Origin: Trichoderma breve | Taxonomy: Eukaryota; Ascomycota; Sordariomycetes; Hypocreales; Hypocreaceae | Length of the DNA: 64,000 nucleotides | Direction of reading: 5' to 3' | NCBI RefSeq assembly: GCF_028502605.1 | Contig: NC_079232.1 | Span: forward strand, 1,426,001 to 1,490,000 | Shown here: piece by piece, positions 51,212-63,131 of the stretch | How the letters are laid out: each line of letters begins with the position of its first letter | Numbering within the stretch: the first letter of the stretch is position 1 | The notes under the pieces: generated by a model | The model's database searches: none | What the model was told of the DNA's origin: nothing | The model's input: only the letters and a program-made list of their open reading frames with translations | Translations under genes and position numbers: made by a program

Positions 51212-51807
51212 GATTGACTTGTGGTTGTTAGCTTTTGAGCTGAGCTTGGGATGTGCAAGGCGGAAAAAGAGTCGAGATCGTGGGGTAGCTGCATCTTGCT
51301 GCCTTATCGATACCGCCTCTAGCCTGGGAAGCCTGGTATAGCGACGTGGGGCCAGTGATGACACGCCCGCTCGGCGCTGCAGCGAGACCGCCGACTTTAG
51401 ACTCTGGACCTGCAATGCTTTCCTTCCAGCTGAGATACCCAACCCGCCATACCAATCATCAACACCAAGAACCTTGGAGTCTTCTGAATTATTTGCCCTG
51501 CCCTTTGACCTTCCAGGAAAAACTTTGATCCTCTGCAGTCTCGCTATTACCACTAGCATTATAAGAACCTTCGCCCCCACTCAGCTTTCGAGGCGGCATC
51601 TCGCCTTGGCTACGTCCGCTTCCTTCTTCCTCGCAACGGAATATGCACAGCAACCGTGAGTCAGTCCAGTGCTGCCTAATTCACCGCAATACAGACGCTG
51701 ATATAAGAGCCATAGGGGCACATCACCTGCTTGAACAGGTCCCTCTAACCGTATCGCCCTTCGTCTCTCTTCCGACTGCCACTACACTCTCCTACAACTA
51801 CAAGACG
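51212..51807. other. Divergent promoter, pICln / small coiled-coil gene
   Basis: No gene supported; the right end is C/T-rich leader (CGTCTCTCTTCCGACTGCC). Confidence 0.5.
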
Positions 51808-52233
51808 ATGCCTTCCAACATCCCCCCCTCACCATTGGGCATCCCTAATGCGTCAGACGACCCTTCTTCACAGCCAAAGCCAAAATACGTGGTCTCAAAT
51901 TCCGGCCATGCCGCCCATCCCGACGACATCATTGCCTCTTGCCGGGCGCTGCAGGCACACATTTCGAAAATGCAGGAGGACGCGGACAGGGACCTGAGGG
52001 AGTTGGAGGAGCGTATAAGAGAGAGAGAGCTTGCCGAGAAGAGACGGCTGGCACCGGGATGGCTGGATAGCGATGCTCGCCTGCTAGAGCCCGAAAGAAC
52101 CGGACCAGCTCCTCATTTGGAGCCGAGTCCGCCGACTTCCCTGGGACAAAGCGATCAAGGCGGTAGTGGGGATATCTCCAGCGATGAAGGCGCTCAGCTG
52201 GATCGAGCCTTTGGTGATATGGCGTTGAGATAG
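51808..52233 (+). CDS. Small acidic coiled-coil protein, unknown
   Basis: 141 residues, no intron. The start ATG at 51808 follows a leader; an ATG at 51643 in the same frame would add 55 residues but lies in leader-like sequence. Sequence features: a Pro/Ser-rich head (MPSNIPPSPLGIPNAS), SNSGHAAHPDDIIASCRALQ, then a charged coiled coil at about 50-82 (HISKMQEDADRDLRELEERI), APGWLDSDARLLEPER, and an acidic tail SDEGAQLDRAFGDMALR. No known domain, membrane segment or signal. It looks like a real, probably conserved small protein because the pieces around the coiled coil are non-repetitive and the frame runs cleanly to a single stop. Confidence 0.7.
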   Translation: MPSNIPPSPLGIPNASDDPSSQPKPKYVVSNSGHAAHPDDIIASCRALQAHISKMQEDADRDLRELEERIRERELAEKRRLAPGWLDSDARLLEPERTGPAPHLEPSPPTSLGQSDQGGSGDISSDEGAQLDRAFGDMALR

Positions 52234-53502
52234 ATGGGGCTTGTTTTTTACGGCTGGCGAATTTTTTCTTTGCTCTCCTTTGTTTGGAGTTTTGTAATGG
52301 CTACTCACGATACATGGACAATAACTGGATATCTTTTCAATGTTTGCTAATGAGGTTTATATATTACATTTTCGCATCCATACCACTTTGCTCATACAAT
52401 GGCGAGAATGAAACTCTCGTTAAATCGAGCAGTCTGGAGAAGCATTAGTAATCTCTACGGTGTTTCCCTACTGGGATCATCGAACGTGGAAATAATGCTA
52501 TCTTCCTTACTGGCGAGGGGCATTCGATTGCGTCCTTGGACTATTGACAAGAGTATACAACTACATCACTAAGAATATCCATCTACCAGATCTATACCCA
52601 TCTACTAGATCTCATATGATCGCTACCAAATAGGTCATTGTACGGAGTAAAGCTATGGAGTGGTACGATGCGCTATGCAAGCCAACTTGAGTCGCTCAGG
52701 CCTCCCAAAATACCAGAAGTCTATCGAAGTAACTCGCGATAAGAAGGAAATTACGCCGAAAAGACGTACTCTTGCGTATATACTTTCGCAGCCTCGTTGG
52801 TGGCTGGTCGATATGACCCCTGGGTTGGACTGGACCCAGAGTATAGAAGGAGGGGGGACAATAAAAAGAATTACTCACATGATACAAATACATCCTTTAC
52901 ACTTTGAATTTGATGGAGTACTACTTAATAGCTCTATCAAGTCACATTGAAAGCATATTCTGGTATATTTACCTAGGAACACGCCCAAAGCTGCGTTGTT
53001 GAGCCAGGGAATATCTGCCAACCGTCTAGATGCTTGGGAGGGCTTCTGTCTCGTCGGTGTCTCCTAATCTCGAGAAATTGTGTCTTCGAGATGGGAACCA
53101 GTGATTTGGGATCCCATCTATTGATACATATGGCGGTATGTTCCTCTACTAGTCCTTAGAAAAAGCGCACCTGCGAAGAGAGTTTGTGTACCTTAGTCTA
53201 GATAAGATTCGGGACGGCGAGGCAAACCAGTTATGGAGACGAGAGTTGGGGCTTAGAAATAGAGTTGAAATATAAAGTACCGAGCCTTATCTACAACTAC
53301 ATCAAGTCATCGTTGTAAGAAGAAAGGTGCGATGCATTAATGCAGTTGCCTGAGTCCGATGACTATAAGGGAGGAGGACATCCCCTCTTCCTCTCGAGGA
53401 GGTGTTTCCTGATGACACCCAATTCCGGTTAATCTCTCTATCTATCTACCAAGTATCCAAAAACAATTCAAAGACAATAACACAGACGTTATAATAATCA
53501 AC
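52234..53502. other. Intergenic, AT-rich
   Basis: No gene supported. A short imperfect tandem of CCATCTACYAGATCT occurs twice at about 52578-52615. Confidence 0.5.
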
Positions 53503-54420
53503 ATGTCTCGTTTCATCTTGCTGTCAATAGCCATATTAGCCTTCATTGGTATGGCATCCGCAGAAATGGCACTGAGTGGCGCGGCATCCTTTGGATGGCC
53601 ACCACCAAGAGTCTGGGAAGATGCCTATGAGGATAAAGCTCCTTGTGGATCTCTCGAGGATCCAGAGAGTAGAGTAAACTTTACCAATTGTACGTTCCTT
53701 TGACTCCATGATATAATGAGAGAAATTTCACAGTTACAATGTGTCCTGACCCATGATAGATCAAGGGCATGTGCTTGTTTTCACGTCAGCCAAGGCTTGG
53801 AATCTTAAGCTCGGTGTTTCATACACTTCAGGTATGTAAATGCTTCCAAATACCATATATCTTTTTCTTTGATTAACGTCAAATGATTAATAGATCCCAA
53901 CACGTTGGCTGACTTCCAACCTATTATGAAATACGTATGGATCGACGAGGTCGACGCCGGCGTCACCTGCATCAACCTCCCTAACGCTCCATTGTACGTC
54001 AAACCCGGCCATCCTGCCACGCTGCAGCTCTCATACAGGACCAGCCCTGGCTCGTCTTCCGGTAACATGACCCTCTACACATGTGCCGACATCAACTACG
54101 TTAGACCGGAGGACGTCCCCTATAAGATCCCCTGTTTCAATACAACACAACCAAAGGATCACTTCGTGACTCTTCCGCCCGGACCCAAGTTCCCTCCCCT
54201 GAAATTCCCTCTCAAAGAGTTCCCGCTAGCGGCAAACGAAAGCATCACGCCGGACACGACGAGTCATGGAATTCCCAAGTGGGCGATTCCTCTGGCTGGC
54301 GTCGCATCAGCTTTCCTTGCGACTCTTTTTTTGTTCTTGGTGTTTAAGTGCGTGATTATACCACGACGACACCGGCAATTGATGGAGAGAATAAAACGGC
54401 GAACAAATTATAGGATCTAA
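53503..54420 (+). CDS. BIM1-like (X325-type) membrane-anchored surface protein
   Basis: Exons 53503-53689, 53760-53831, 53894-54420; 261 residues. The signal peptide is MSRFILLSIAILAFIGMASA. The mature part begins EMALSGAASFGWPPPRVWED and AYEDKAPCGS, the hallmark of fungal proteins with the copper-acquisition-factor BIM1-like domain; later GVTCINLPNAPLYVKPGHPA, GNMTLYTCADINYVRPED and VPYKIPCFNTT complete it. Four cysteines would make two disulphides. A Pro-rich spacer leads to a C-terminal membrane helix (PLAGVASAFLATLFLFLVFK) with a basic cytosolic end (RRHRQLMERIKRRTNYR), so anchoring is by a helix rather than GPI. In characterised BIM1/X325 proteins the mature N-terminal residue is a copper-binding His; here the predicted first residue is Glu. 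Confidence 0.85.
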
Positions 54421-55000
54421 TAAGAAGACCGGCAAATTGAGATATTCGTTCCGAATATCGAAGCATCTAAGAAGAGTGAAGCCGCAAGGATTGCAATTAA
54501 GTAGCATAAGAGTAGGAGTTCAAGGAAGCAATGGTTTGCAAGAGTCGGAACACCTCACGGTGAATAATATTGGAAAACGGGCTTAATGAGGTAAAGATAT
54601 AGCTACAACATTGACATTATGTATTCAAATTCCATCGGCTCGTGAGAGAAGTGAATGTAAATCCCGTATCAACCCTATAGAGCAAAGGAGCAAAAATCAA
54701 GTTGGTATCTCACAATGGCACACGCAGCTCTGTACAAATTCAACGCCCAAAGACACCAGCCGACCAACCGACAACCTGAGCCACTCACACTCTTGAGATT
54801 TTAACCAGAACCCCCCTCCTTTTTTTCCCATTCTCCTTCATGCTCTCATATTAACATACGTCTAATGAAACAAAAGAAAACTTATCACCCGTTTTAGATT
54901 TCTCGTTGTGCCGCATCAAGAGGGGGACGACAAGATGGCAACCAAGGAGATGCTCACAGATAACAAATACTTAGGAATACAACTGCGAGAGTGTATCGTC
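54421..55000. other. Convergent 3' region
   Basis: 3' flanks; no gene seen. Confidence 0.5.
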
Positions 55001-56333
55001 TTATGACCCCTTGGTGAGCAATGGATTCAGAATCTCCAATGCTCGTATCGACTGCACTCTTGATAAGATGACAGTGCCGGCACGAGAAGTGGAGAGATAG
55101 GACAGCTCTGAACTCTCAGCCATGTCTGTGCCCTTGACCAGTCGCCCTGCAACGCCGCAAACAATACCAGTGGACTCGGATGATAGGCCGCCTAGATCGA
55201 GGAAGATGGGGATCAAGACGCCCTCGGTATCACCCACTAATGAGTCATCAAAATTCGGCAGCAGGGCTTTGTCAAGCAGTAGAGACGGGGGATCATCTTG
55301 GGCAAGGGTGAGAGACAAGAATCTAGGCTGCGAGACGAGCGCAGATACGATGCACGTATAGAGTTTTGTGTCAACATGGCTTATCCAAGAGCGACGGTAG
55401 TCTGTCGAGCTCTTTCGGCTCATGGACGGCCGATGGCCGTAAGCGTTGGTGAGGGGCGATATTTCGCGGCCGGAGCACTGGACGAGCTCCAGGTCCGGCT
55501 CAACGCGGGCTTTTACATCGTGCTTCAAGAGGAGCTTAAAGGTCCGTGCTTGAAGCTCGTCATCGTTGGAAGGGGGTGGGGTGCTGGGTGGTTTCTGAGA
55601 CAGGTCGGTGTCTGAGCTGTTGGGGGCGTACATGGACGGGTTGACAAAGTTGGACTGGTTCTCTGAGAGCTCGAATCCCTTTGCTAACAGGGCCTGCACG
55701 ACCTTTTGCTTCTCCTTGGTGGGGACAAGGATGAAGTCGGAATAATACGTGGTGATGAAGAAGATGGGAATGCCCGCGAAGGCCAGCGGTGAGCTGAGCT
55801 CCATGACACGGCCGCCGGGATCCAAGCCAGCACTTGTTACGGCGAGGATCATGTATGTGTCTTTGTAGAGTTTGACGGTGTTTTTTAGGGGTTTCGGCAG
55901 AGCGTTGAGGGCAGGCTCAAAGACGTTCTTGGCCCATGAGCTGTGACAGACGACGGAGCACTCGATTGGAGTGATGCTAATGTTGAGGAAGCCATGTTGG
56001 TAGTCTGTAGTAAGGCCTTCGAGCTCGTATTCTCTCGAATCGCGAGTGAAGTTGAGGCTCTGGGTTTGTGGTAGGAGAATGCGCAGGAGAGGTTGCAGGA
56101 GAGTTGGGTAGAGGTCGAGGGGGATGTGGATGAGGGTATAAGTGCCTTCCTACAAAGCAAAGCATGGTTAGTATCAATTGGGCCTTGTAATTGAAATATG
56201 GAAAGAATAACAGTCGCAAATGTCGTGGGAAGCAAGAAAAAAGAAGAAGATGCAGTCAAAGGGATGTTGTGCAAGAGGGGGTCAGCATGACAATCTAGCG
56301 CCGACTTACAAGGAATGAGACTTGAGCGTTCAT
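55001..56333 (-). CDS. CASTOR-type ACT-domain protein
   Basis: Related to the animal CASTOR arginine sensors (GATSL) that gate TORC1 through GATOR2; the fungal role is not established. Exons 56333-56310 and 56149-55001, intron 56309-56150 (gtaagt..gtag, 160 bp), 390 residues. The first exon encodes only MNAQVSFL. The beta-alpha ACT pieces are EGTYTLIHIPLDLY and, most diagnostic, LAFAGIPIFFITTYYSDFILVPTKEKQKVVQALLAKGF at about 140-180 (CASTOR ACT_7 pattern: IPIFFISTYYSDYILV). A second ACT-like half is near GIVCGVAGRLVKG and LSYLSTSRAGTVILSR. A disordered Ser/Pro linker joins the halves. It is soluble, without signal peptide. Confidence 0.85.
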
Positions 56334-59325
56334 TGTGATTTTGAGCTCCTCCGCCAGCAACGAAAAAGTAGACAGTCACCGATGTACAGTAGAAGAATAG
56401 GACCCCAAGAGAAGCTATACGAAGAAATATAGCTGTCGTGTGTCTCGTAGGCGCTGCAATTATCGAGATGGCGCAATAACTGTCGTTATCGACGTTCGGC
56501 TCTCCAGTTCCGATATGGCAGCAAGTCACAGCCGACGTAATCCTGGGACAAGACAGCAGGGGGGGTTCCCTGCTGGTGCAAGTCCCAGAGAGCGAACGAG
56601 ATGCGGTTGCGCAAGAGCACAAGATGTTTGGCAGTACCGAGAACAAGACAGAGAGAGGAGAAGATCAAGTAGCCGAGGGTAAGAAAAAAAAAAAGACAAA
56701 AAGAACTGAAGATAAAGTCTGTCGCGATAAAGGAAATAAGTCGAGGCGAGTCAGTCAGTCGGAGCGCCGTAAATCGGGGGAGAGGGCGCTGATAAGTGAT
56801 AAGGCAGGTTTACGTTTGGCGGAGGGACAATGGAGCTTGCACTGATAACGCTGGGCCAGTCTTACTGAGTGGGTAATGTTACGATAGGAAGACGAGACAA
56901 GACGTCGGTCAAAAGAAAAAACGAGGGACCTGCTGCGTCTATATATATGAAAACGTGCCTAAGTGAACTTAGAGCCGTAGGGATTGGGTGGTAAAATAGC
57001 AACCGACGGTGTGCGAAGGCGTGGGCTGCGGCAAGGTCCCCCGTTCCGAGCGATTGGAAGCATTCGATGGATTGGAATCGAGAACGTCGGGGTATTAATT
57101 GCAATGGCGTAATTAGCAGATACAGTGCAGTGCTCGGCCCTTTGTGGGCTTAAAAGGCGCTGCCAGTTTAGTGCAGGTACTCAGTGCTAAAGCGGTACAG
57201 GACCTTGGCATTCAGTAACAGGAATAAAGTATCCATCGACGGGGAATCATCATAATCATGCCACAAAGCACAACAGATGGATGGCAACGCAATTGTCCAG
57301 ACACCAGAGCAGCGACTCTGACTAACTGACTGACTGCTAGACACATTCGACCATCATTGATCCACGGGGGTTAGACGCCACGAGCAGGGAACAGGCAAGG
57401 TCCCCCCACACACAAAATAGGGAGGACCCTGGAACGCCTTAATCGCGACAGCCCATTCGAGCATTCGTGCAGGGAGCGGAGCGGGGAGCCGTTGGAAGCC
57501 CGGCAAGGTGCTTGACAAAAACCTGGGGTTTCCCGAGGCTCTGGCGATGCCGTTACATGAGCTGTACTACGGCGGCTGCTTGCCTGACGCTGCGGTTGGG
57601 CTGTACTACCCAGGTAAATGGAATGACATCCATGGATCCATGGGAGTGGACGAAGCACCAACTTGGCAAACCACCTACTGCAACCTCTTCCAGTACTGGC
57701 AAGCTCTGTATGTACAATGCGCTGGCACTCGTCCTCTCCAACCTCTCTCTGTCTCTGTCTCTCTCGCTTCTCCTCTTTCTTTGCCTCTAACCTGCAAGCG
57801 GAAGAACGGGTCAAGCCCCAATCCCAGTGCGGAGGTATTTTGGCACCAAGCAGCGGCCGCAAAGGAACCCCCCAAGTCAAGTTCAAGAAGGGACAAGTTT
57901 TGGCAAAAGCAGGGAGAGGCGAAGGCGTCTAGCTGCGTGACAGGGCCCGTTTGTCAGTCGCTGCCATGACGCAGGTGACGGCCGCCGTGATTGGAGTATG
58001 GTGATGTGATGGCTATGCGGATGATGGGTGGCACGGTTCAGGTCCAAGGAAGCGGCTTCATCAGCTCGATGCTAACTGGCGGCCAAGATTTCCGCCAACG
58101 CAGCATAAACAAGACACAAGAACACTCTTAGCCTACGCCGTTCGAGGCCATCGTGACCACGGGTCGGCGTTTCAGCCTTTCCCACGATCCATGTTTGCCT
58201 CGTTCGCCCAATCACCGGCGGCGAGGTTGTAGTCGCTGCTAACTGCCAATGTACAATTGTTGATCCTGCTGCCTCCGCGTTAAGGCTGACGAGTTGGTGT
58301 GGTGATATATATTCATCAAGCCATCTCCCAGCTCCGCCAGCCAGGCTCGCGGCTTTCATTCGACCATGGCCACTTTCTAGACGGTCCACGGGGCGCGCCA
58401 CCAGCGTCACCTCGGGGCTGAAGCAAGCAAGCTTTTTCCATCAAAAGGACCATTAGTTTGCTCGTTGCCTCCTAATTATTTTGTGTCTGCCTCTGAGGGG
58501 CTGATGTCAGCCCTGCGTGGTAGGCTGACCTGTCAATTTTTTCTTCATTCTCCTTTGTTGGACGGCCGTTTTCACAAACATCACGTCAATTTTATGATAG
58601 TGTATTAGTGATGAGGCGCCACTCTGGTGAAATTTCGCCAATTGTCCCCCGCTTCGGTTCTGTTGTATCTTGTGTAGGCGGTTATCTGCTCTGCTGTAAT
58701 CGTGAGGTAGATGAGATGATTTTCGGGGTCTTGTCGCCCATCCTTGTCTCACTTCATTGGCCCAGACCCTTTGTCCACTCCACACATCATATCGACTGTA
58801 CGAAAGCGGTAACCGAGCCCTTCGGGACATATCGCAACCTCATCATGAGAGCCATATTGCATGTTATTTTCTTTAATTTGAGCCTTTTGGGATTGTACGA
58901 GTTGTTATTTTGCAAAAGTACCCAGTGATTAATTACCTCTTGTCTATCGTCATGTAGCGCAGCTGTCTCCACGGCCGCTGGTATGGATGGAGGCCAATAA
59001 TTACCTATCATAGTATGCTAAAGATAATCAGCAGTGGAGGGGAACACTACAACTTGCTACTAATTAATGCCTCGGAATCGATAATTGACGACAAATTCCA
59101 AAGAGCGCCCTGTTTCAATGGCACAACTCCCAGCGGCATAAACTACCGAGAGGGGATTTCTGGCATTCTCCGGCAGATGCATTGCAACTCCCTCAATCTG
59201 ACAAACACCAAGACAAACACGCCACTCAATATATCCCCATCAGTTCATGATGCCATCGCAGCCGACCCGTCTCCCGTTTCCGCCGGCAACATAAGCTAAC
59301 CGCCCGGTCCGTCCCTCAACCCTGA
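56334..59325. other. 3-kb gene-poor interval
   Basis: Begins with the promoter of the ACT-domain gene; nothing else supported. A CT microsatellite-like tract lies at 57740-57785. Overlapping frames at 57371-57969 on both strands look non-coding. Confidence 0.5.
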
Positions 59326-61110
59326 TTAAACACCATCCTTCTTCACTCCAACAACCACCAGATTCCGTGGGCTCTCGCCATAGTCAAACACCGTCTCCAC
59401 CCACGCATGCTTGACGACGTCGTCGTGCTCCTTTAGGAACGTCCACCGGTCTGCCACGATGAGCGATTCCACCACCGCCGCGCTCAGGGCCATCAGCGAC
59501 CAAATCACGCACAGCTCCTTCTTCCGCGGCTCGTACATGGCCTCGTACTTTTCGATCTCGGCATCGGATATGTCCGCCATCTTCTCGTTCATCACGCCCG
59601 CGTACTGCTTGTATTCCGTGCTCGTCGTCAGCTTCTCCACGGCTCCCCGCACGTAGGCCTTGAACGATCCGTAGCAGCTTTTGCGGAGCGATCCAATCAC
59701 CACGGGGTTCGTGCTCATGTTGAAGGGGCTTGCCTGCTCTTCGTTTTGGTCATCTTTGACAGAGTCATCGTGCCACACGCGGGTCACCACGCCACGGTCT
59801 AGAAATATACGCTGCAGAACAGCCCGGAAGAAGTGTCTGGTGAAGAAGCCCTCGCTTTCTACTCGTGTCCAGTTCTGGGGCGCCTGGCAGGCCATCATAC
59901 GAGCCGTGATGTTGAGGCGGATGCCGTCACCCTGGTAAGACGAGAACTGCTGGCTCATGGGGAAACCCTGCGGATCTCTCTTTTCAGATTCGCGCACGAT
60001 TCGGCCGTTAAGAGCCTGAAGACTAGGTCGTAGGTAGGCTTGTTTGTAGCTCGGAGGGCCCAATTTCTCCGTCAGGAGGTTGTAGCAGCAGCCAACAATC
60101 GCAACAGCTCGTATATCGGGATTCATGATGAGAGATCGAATGCCGTAGTGAGACAAATTGCCGCAGGAATGGATAGAGACGGCCATGAGATTGAGGTCTT
60201 CCTCAGATCCATCCTTGAGCTTTCTGTGCTCGATACCCTCTATTACCTCTGAGAGGTCACCACTATCCAGTCTTCCCGAGATGTATTGAACACCACCTTT
60301 CCCTTCTTCAGCCACATATTCCGCTTCGTGAATGTTCATTGGCTGGAACTCAAATTTCTCAGTCCCTTCAACCTGCTTGATAGCTGCCTGCACTGCTTCT
60401 TGGTTCTTTTGCTCCTCTGGGCTGAGAGTTTCCAATGCTTTGTTCCACATCTTCTTATTCCTCTTCATCTTGGGCCGAATCGCCAGCTTGGATGTCAGGT
60501 CGTACACCTTGGCTGCTGTGACATTGTGATCTCTGCCCTCCACAGCTACAACGTGACGGTTATAAGGCTCGCAGGCGAGAGCCCGGCCAAGATAATTCTG
60601 GCCACTACCAAAGTCCACAAAGTGGGATATCTCGCTACCCGTCTGTTGCGAAATATCATCCGAGAGGGCGTCAACGTAGTCTGCGAAATTGACAACCTCG
60701 TGAATTTTCTTAGGTTTCATTCCTACAGAGACCGATTTTGGTAGAACCGGCAGTTTCTGCTGTCGTGGTATAAAATCTCTCCTTAGAGAGAATCTCCTCA
60801 GCGCTTTAACGTACTCAATCAAGCTTTCCGGTGGTTCTTGGTCCGGTTCAAAGCTGAGAGTGTCCAAATCATCTCTTAAGAAGAGATCCAGCGTCTTCAT
60901 GATATCATATGACAATAGAAATCCTTTCCATTCGTCTGGTAGTGCTGAGTGAAAGATGCCCGGATCCGAGGTGAAGAAGTCGAGAATGTGAACTCCTCCG
61001 CAGAGAATCTGAAACACATCTGTATTTCGTGCGAACTCCAACAGAGCCTCAATATACTCTTCGGGCGTCGAAAATTCTTCGCTGCATGGCAGCGGCCGAG
61101 TTGGTATCAT
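59326..61110 (-). CDS. METTL25/RRNAD1-like methyltransferase-domain protein
   Basis: Intronless, 594 residues from the first ATG. A Rossmann methyltransferase fold is indicated by the SAM motif VDFGSGQNYLGRALA at about 165-179 and the following strand VVAVEGRDHNV. The preceding GMKPKKIHEVVNFADYV is a family landmark (M-KKxHEV). Later, LMAVSIHSCGNLSHYGIR and VAIVGCCYNLLTEK form the METTL25 signature, with a Cys pair. METTL25/RRNAD1 proteins are predicted methyltransferases, often rRNA- or protein-directed; the substrate is unresolved. No membrane segment or signal was seen. The C-terminus (VFDYGESPRNLVVVGVKKDG) closes the beta sheet. It is not operonic: the divergent neighbour is TLG1. Confidence 0.88.
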   Translation of the reverse strand: MIPTRPLPCSEEFSTPEEYIEALLEFARNTDVFQILCGGVHILDFFTSDPGIFHSALPDEWKGFLLSYDIMKTLDLFLRDDLDTLSFEPDQEPPESLIEYVKALRRFSLRRDFIPRQQKLPVLPKSVSVGMKPKKIHEVVNFADYVDALSDDISQQTGSEISHFVDFGSGQNYLGRALACEPYNRHVVAVEGRDHNVTAAKVYDLTSKLAIRPKMKRNKKMWNKALETLSPEEQKNQEAVQAAIKQVEGTEKFEFQPMNIHEAEYVAEEGKGGVQYISGRLDSGDLSEVIEGIEHRKLKDGSEEDLNLMAVSIHSCGNLSHYGIRSLIMNPDIRAVAIVGCCYNLLTEKLGPPSYKQAYLRPSLQALNGRIVRESEKRDPQGFPMSQQFSSYQGDGIRLNITARMMACQAPQNWTRVESEGFFTRHFFRAVLQRIFLDRGVVTRVWHDDSVKDDQNEEQASPFNMSTNPVVIGSLRKSCYGSFKAYVRGAVEKLTTSTEYKQYAGVMNEKMADISDAEIEKYEAMYEPRKKELCVIWSLMALSAAVVESLIVADRWTFLKEHDDVVKHAWVETVFDYGESPRNLVVVGVKKDGV

Positions 61111-61820
61111 GGTGGTTGCTATCAATGAACCACACTGGGCTTACCCTGTATGATACTGGACGTAGATGGGGAGTAGGTATAATCTGAGCTAACAATAAAT
61201 GCTCTAAGAGTCTCTTCTCCTTTTTTTTATAATATGTCTCTTGCCACTGGTATGGCGGAAGGGCCGTGTTGACGTTGAGATGTTGGGTGTTGAAAATGAA
61301 GTGTAAAAAAATTCAACCTAAGACGTCGGTTTTTTTTGGTGTGTCAGGGATAGATAAATCGTCCCTCTAGTAGATCCTCAAGCAGATATCAAGGCAACAA
61401 GCACTTTGTAATTTTTCTCAAACCAATTCTCAAACAGTCATAAAGTCGTGATATGCTGCGTTAAGACTCAACCGTTGCCTGGTTGGTGTACAAGACATTA
61501 GATTTTCAGGCGCATCTCATTGGCGCCGGGCGACTGCCCATCTGGCGCCTCACCGAAAAGGTACGTACCGCCACCCTCGGCTCACCTTAGCCACACCTTG
61601 TTTCGCTGTCGCAAGATTGGATGCAACGTCATCCTTCCAATCCCGAGCCCTGCATGATTCTCAAGCAATCAGGTGGAGTTAATTCAGGCGATCCGTATTG
61701 CGATTTTTCTTCTTGCGCTTCTGCTTTCTATTGAGCTTTTATATCCACCGTCTTGCCCGCTTCTCTGTTCCTGTCCGGCGCACCCAATCTCGAGCTCATG
61801 CATCTTGAACCGCTATCAGG
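61111..61820. other. Divergent promoter, METTL25-like / TLG1
   Basis: AT-rich stretch with no gene seen. Confidence 0.5.
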
Positions 61821-62611
61821 ATGATGTCCTCAACGAACGAGGAGGACCCCTTCCTCCAGGTCCAGCAGTACGCCTCCTCCTCTAAACGTTTATACCAATT
61901 GATTTTCTGATCTAATAACTTTATAGAGATGTCCTCAGCCAAATCTCATCCATCCGGCCCCTCTTCGCGTCATACCTTCGCATCCGCTCCCTCGCCTCAT
62001 CCTCCACTTCCCCCGAGCTGATATCCGCCCGCACCGAACTCGAAACCGCACTCTCCTCTCTAGCCGAAGACCTAGCAGACCTCGTCGCCTCCGTCCAAGC
62101 CATCGAGTCCAATCCCTCCCAGTTCGGCGTCTCCGACCATGAAGCCTCACGCCGGAAGCGCCTTGTCCAGGAGGTCGGCGCTGAGATCCAGGACATGCGC
62201 GAGGAGCTCAACAAGAACATCGCCGGCGGGAAAGGAGGCGGCAATAGCGATTTACCTGACCCGAGCTCCTTTCAGATAGGCGAGGGCGATGGGGGTGATG
62301 CGTACAATGAGTTTGAGCAGCAGCAGCAAGTGGAGATGATGCAAGAGCAGGATAGACATCTCGATGGGGTGTTTCACACGGTTGGCAACTTGCGCCGCCA
62401 GGCGGACGACATGGGGAGAGAATTAGAAGAGCAGAACGAGATGCTCGAGGTGGTGGACGATTTGGCGGATAGGGTAGGTAACCGGCTGCAGACTGGCATG
62501 GCCAAGCTGGGGTATGTCATGCGTAAGAACGAGGACCGGCTGAGCAGCTGTTGTATTGCGGTCTTGATTTTTGTCTTGATTCTATTGCTGGTTCTTCTGT
62601 TGATCTTGTAG
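61821..62611 (+). CDS. Qc-SNARE Tlg1 / syntaxin-6-like
   Basis: t-SNARE for endosome-to-Golgi retrograde fusion. Exons 61821-61867 and 61927-62611, intron 61868-61926 (gtacgc..tatag), 243 residues from the first of two adjacent ATGs. N-terminal syntaxin-6 helical bundle: DPFLQVQQDVLSQISS through RKRLVQEVGAEIQDMREEL. The SNARE motif is at about 157-219 (RHLDGVFHTVGNLRRQADDM..), with zero-layer Gln185 in RELEEQNEM, making it a Qc SNARE. The C-terminal anchor is 223-243 (CCIAVLIFVLILLLVLLLIL) with two Cys at its start, possible palmitoylation sites. Size and layout match yeast Tlg1. Confidence 0.93.
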
Positions 62612-63131
62612 AGAAGGAGTCTTTCTCTTCTTTGTCTTTCTATGTTTCATGCTTGGGAAATGAATGGTCTTTATGGAGAGATAAAAGGAAGAGGTCTAAT
62701 GGGCGAATGAATATTTGGGACTCGGAGTTTTTGGCGGGATGATTTATGCCGACGTATCGGCCGATGCAGTCATGCAAGCCTACTAGGTATACAGCGTGGG
62801 TTCAACGTCTACGGCGCAAGATGATGCAGGATAGAGTGAGAATAAAGCGCATGGGTTTCTTCTATAATACCCATAGCTTAAAAAAGACATTTCCAACGTC
62901 CCGATAGTGCCTCCTATGCAGCGTAAATAAGGGACCTCAGGGGTCTATCATATATATGTGTATATATTACATGCGCCGGCATGCCAATTTGCCTCCCAAA
63001 CGCCTTTGCTTCAATGTATCAACCGAATACATTATATCCTCCTTCTCTTGAACTTTTAAGTGTAAAAAGAGACGGTTATAGTTGAGGAGTAGAAAAGAGC
63101 AGGAAAATAAAAGAAAATGAGAACGAATGCT
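62612..63131. other. Convergent 3' region
   Basis: 3' flanks of TLG1 and GLE1; contains a short AT microsatellite (ATATATATGTGTATATAT, about 62950). No gene. Confidence 0.5.

Noticed and set aside
57371..57969. Frames of 153 and 171 codons on opposite strands
   Set aside because: Both open only because of a CT/GA-rich tract; no intron or domain evidence.
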